From: Aaosphaeria pasadenensis
Lineage: Eukaryota; Ascomycota; Dothideomycetes; Pleosporales
DNA: 64,000 nt
Assembly (NCBI GenBank): GCA_022813625.1
Contig: JAKLMB010000055.1
Span: forward strand, 31,341-95,340
Direction: 5' to 3'
Part shown: positions 61,215 to 64,000 of the stretch, one piece after another
Position numbering within the stretch: position 1 is the stretch's first letter
Layout of the letters: the number at the start of each line of letters is the position of its first letter
The notes under the pieces: model-generated
Database searches by the model: none
Told to the model about the DNA's origin: nothing
What the model saw: the letters and a program-made list of their open reading frames with translations, nothing else
Made by a program: the position numbers and the translations under genes

Positions 61215-64000
61215 CAGTTCCACTTACACCTATATAACTAATTCTATTTATTTTATAATTTTAAAGAAGCTTATTTTTAAGTTATTTAATTTATTACTAG
61301 CTTTTTTAGTTTTAATATTTTTTTTTAATAAAAATACTTTATTCTTTTTCTTAAAAGGTAGTTTTTAAATTTTTTTTTTATTAGCCTACTTTATACTTTT
61401 TATATTTTAAGCTTTAATATTTTTCTTTAAATTCTTATAAATTTTTTTTATTTTTTAGGCCTTTTTTTTTATTATAATAATAGTTTTTTTTATATAAATA
61501 AGTTCTTTATATAGTATTAATTTATAGCTATAATTTATAAAAAATAGTAATTATTTTATTATTATAGATTTAGTACTATTATATATAAACTATATTATAA
61601 AAATTAGTTTAACTTAATTATTTTATTTATTATTAATATACTTTTATAAGTACTACTTTAGTATTTAATTTATTTACTTTATTTATTTATTTATTTTAAA
61701 GTAAAAACTTATTAAAAGTTTTTTTTTAATTTTTAGTACTTTTTAGAATATATTTTAATACTTAAAGATAAATAGTATTTCTTTATTTATAATAAATTTA
61801 GCTAGTAGTTTATAGCTTACTTTAAGTATCTTTATTACTTTATATACTAGTTTAAATACTATAATTATTTTATTTATAAGTATAAAGTATATATATTTTA
61901 TATATTAATTAATAATAACTAGTATACTATTATATTTCTTTCTAAATCTTAGTTCTTTAGATATAGGTAGTTTAATAATAAAGTCTATTATAATTCTATA
62001 CTAAGGTACTTCTTATATTAGGTTTAGTTATAGTAATATATATACCTTATATCTCTTAATATTATTTTATTAGTATTTAAGATATTTCTTAACTACTTTT
62101 TTTATAATTCTTTATAGCTTTAGAATTTTATATAGTTTTAAAACTTTATTAATAGTTCCTTATATACCTAAATAGCTATATATCTTATCTTAGTAAAAGG
62201 TTTAAACTATTTTTTTATAGTTTCTTTTTTTAATAGTAGTACTTTATACTAGTTTTTTTAAGATTTAGCTATACTATAAAGTTCTATCTTTATTTTTTAT
62301 AAATATTACTTTATATTTTTTAACTAGGTCTTTTAGTATTAAACTTACCCTCTTACTAAGTATATTTATAGCTTTATTAAGTATCCTAGCTTTATAGGTT
62401 ATTTTAAAGTTATAATTTACTATTATTTCTACTTAGTATATTAATTACTAGTTTAGCTCTTTAGTTATTATAAAGGCTATTAGGTTTCTATAGTTAGATA
62501 GTACTTTAACCTACTTTTTTACTCCTACTAACTATATCCTCTATACTTTAAAGTAGTTAATAATAGCTAGTAGTTCTTTATTATATATATTATAGTTTTA
62601 TTCCTCCTTAAAGAACTTCTTAGTATAGAAATATATTAGTCTCTATTTACTATCCTTATATTTTTATATAAATACTCCTTCTAAGGTATAGTTAGATATA
62701 TCTATTTCTATCCTTATTAGCTATTTAAGGTTATATATTTATAATATAGGTTTTATAGTAAAGTATTTTTTTAGCTTATTAAAAGCTTATTATTATTTAC
62801 TTTCTTAGTAGAATAGAATATCCTTCTTTATAAGTTCTATTAAGGGTGCTATTACCTTAGTATAATTCTTAATAAACTTTTAGTAGTAGTTAGTAAATCT
62901 TAGAAAGGACTAAATATCCTTTAGTTTCTCTAGTTTCTCTTATACTTAGACTTCTTCTACCTTTTCTAGGTCTATTTTAATTCTTTTAGTACTAATAATA
63001 AATCTTAAGTACTATATCCTTTTAATATAAAACTTACTTTTCTCTAGTTATACTAGTAAGTAGTACTATTATAACTTTTATAGTACTTTTTTAATATATC
63101 TTATATATTCTTCTAATATTCTTCTAAAGTATACTAGTATATTATCTAGATATACTATTATAAATATATCTAAGTATTTATATAATATATTATTAATAAC
63201 TACTTAAAATATTACTAGGATATTAGTTAACTTAAATAGTATTACTATTATTTTATATAGGCTATAGTATATTTAGAATATAGTCTTCTACTTATAACTT
63301 TTAGTAATCTTAATTTTATAATATCTCTTTTAGATATTAAACTTTATTATCTACTTAACTTCCTTAAGTTTATCTATTAATTCTTAGATAAGTAGGAGTA
63401 GATATTTATTTTTAATTATTATATTATTAAGCTTTTTATAGTTAATATATAACCTTAGCCTTTTATTTTTCTTTAATATAAAGAGTATAAGTACTATTAT
63501 AAAGCTTTTACTTTTTTATATAAATTTCTTTTTAAGATTTTTTTTAGGTACTTTTTTAGTTCTTTTTTTTAATCTTATATTAAGGGTAGTATCTTTAGTA
63601 CTAGTAGTATTTTACTAGGTTCTAACTTAATTTTATAATTTTATAGCTATTTTTTAAGAAGCTATATTTTTTTACTTTTTTTAAATAGATTTTTAAATAT
63701 TTTATATTCTTAAGGTATTTTTATAGTTTCTATTTCTAACTTTTTTAAAGTTTTATAGATTTATATAACTTTTACCTTAAAGGTCTTTTTTTATAGATTT
63801 TTATAATTTTATAAGTAGATATTCTACTAATTTAACTAATTAATAGTAAGCTTTAAACTATAAGCTTTTTTTATATACTAGTAACTCTTCTTATAGGCTT
63901 TTAGCTATATACTATTTTCTTTATCTAATCTATAGATAGGTTAAATTCTCTTAACTAGTTATAGCCTAGAAATATATTAGTACCTTTTAGGTATATAATT
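61215..64000 (-). mobile_element. RIP-mutated Ty3/gypsy-type retrotransposon relic
   Basis: From ~61.2 kb to the end the DNA is ~80% A+T and nearly free of CpA and TpG, as RIP leaves it. On the minus strand, through many stops, reverse transcriptase is still visible near 63.1-63.4 kb: the active-site region reads VYLDNILVY around 63130-63155, where the usual second Asp codon is AAT, consistent with TpG to TpA change. Near 62.35-62.5 kb the RNase H end reads like KELN...NYNFKITYKA. The 5' part (toward higher minus coordinates) lies beyond the window; no LTR identified. Non-functional. The abrupt start at 61.2 kb may be the 3' element edge or flanking RIP spread. Confidence 0.85.

Noticed and set aside
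1..64000. tRNA or rRNA genes
   Set aside because: I looked for cloverleaf-type B-box words and rRNA-like conserved stretches and saw none; a covariance-model scan would be needed to be sure.
61215..64000. Centromere or mitochondrial insertion as explanation of the AT-rich block
   Set aside because: Reverse transcriptase and RNase H traces and the specific loss of CpA/TpG fit a RIP-mutated retroelement better.

Overview
The window looks like an accessory, repeat-rich stretch of a filamentous ascomycete genome (Pezizomycotina). I rebuilt about 45 short introns by hand. Most are 40-60 nt long, with GTRNGT-like donors, a CTRAC-like branch point about 10-20 nt before the acceptor, and YAG acceptors. 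The proteins include a Zn2Cys6 regulator, F-box proteins, a fungal TauD-like oxygenase, an OSCA/CSC1 channel and an ankyrin protein. The last 2.8 kb is an extremely AT-rich relic of a Ty3/gypsy-type retrotransposon that has lost almost every CpA/TpG dinucleotide. That is the mark of repeat-induced point mutation (RIP), which is an ascomycete process. I cannot name the species.

Layout. 0-8.8 kb: BTB/POZ gene, a decayed gene, a large repeat-bearing gene (2445-5388, minus) that is divergent from a CSC1/OSCA cation channel (5710-8046, plus) across a 15-bp perfect inverted repeat, and a small unknown gene. 9-17 kb: a single-pass membrane protein, three minus-strand genes (two F-box, one of them with 132-bp internal repeats) and two small Cys-containing genes (13588, 14469). 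17.8-26.5 kb: a Cys-rich/F-box-like 625-aa protein, a coiled-coil repeat protein, a DUF2841-like protein, a polytopic membrane protein and a small unknown. 26.9-32.3 kb: a PARG-like protein without its usual N-terminal loop, a 55-bp minisatellite, a JmjC-like plus CXC (tesmin-type) protein, an N-terminally broken gene and a pseudogene copy of the coiled-coil gene. 32.3-45.7 kb: two paralogous C2H2 + Myb/SANT genes (32336-33693 and 43581-45720) and, between them, several small unknowns, a coiled-coil protein and a TauD/TfdA-like dioxygenase. 46-51.7 kb: repeat and duplication debris, a helical unknown, a 7-exon Zn2Cys6 transcription factor and a 110-bp minisatellite. 51.7-59.4 kb: an ankyrin gene with one frame discrepancy, an SHB17-like histidine phosphatase, a PD-(D/E)xK-like protein and a long acidic Myb/SANT protein. 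59.4-61.2 kb: gene-poor DNA. 61.2-64 kb: the RIP-mutated retroelement.

How it fits together. I see no metabolic cluster. What recurs is nuclear/regulatory and protein-interaction architecture (C2H2, Myb/SANT, JmjC-CXC, Zn2Cys6, BTB, F-box, ankyrin), coding tandem repeats (18, 21, 39, 69, 84 and 132 bp), paralogues and broken copies. This suits a fast-evolving lineage-specific or subtelomere-like region. A giant-transposon cargo region is conceivable, but no captain recombinase is visible here. All three assembly gaps (4729-4738, 33091-33445, 51407-51416) lie inside tandem arrays. Gene models are hand-spliced. Their lengths sum to whole codons except where a frameshift is noted, but none has transcript support.
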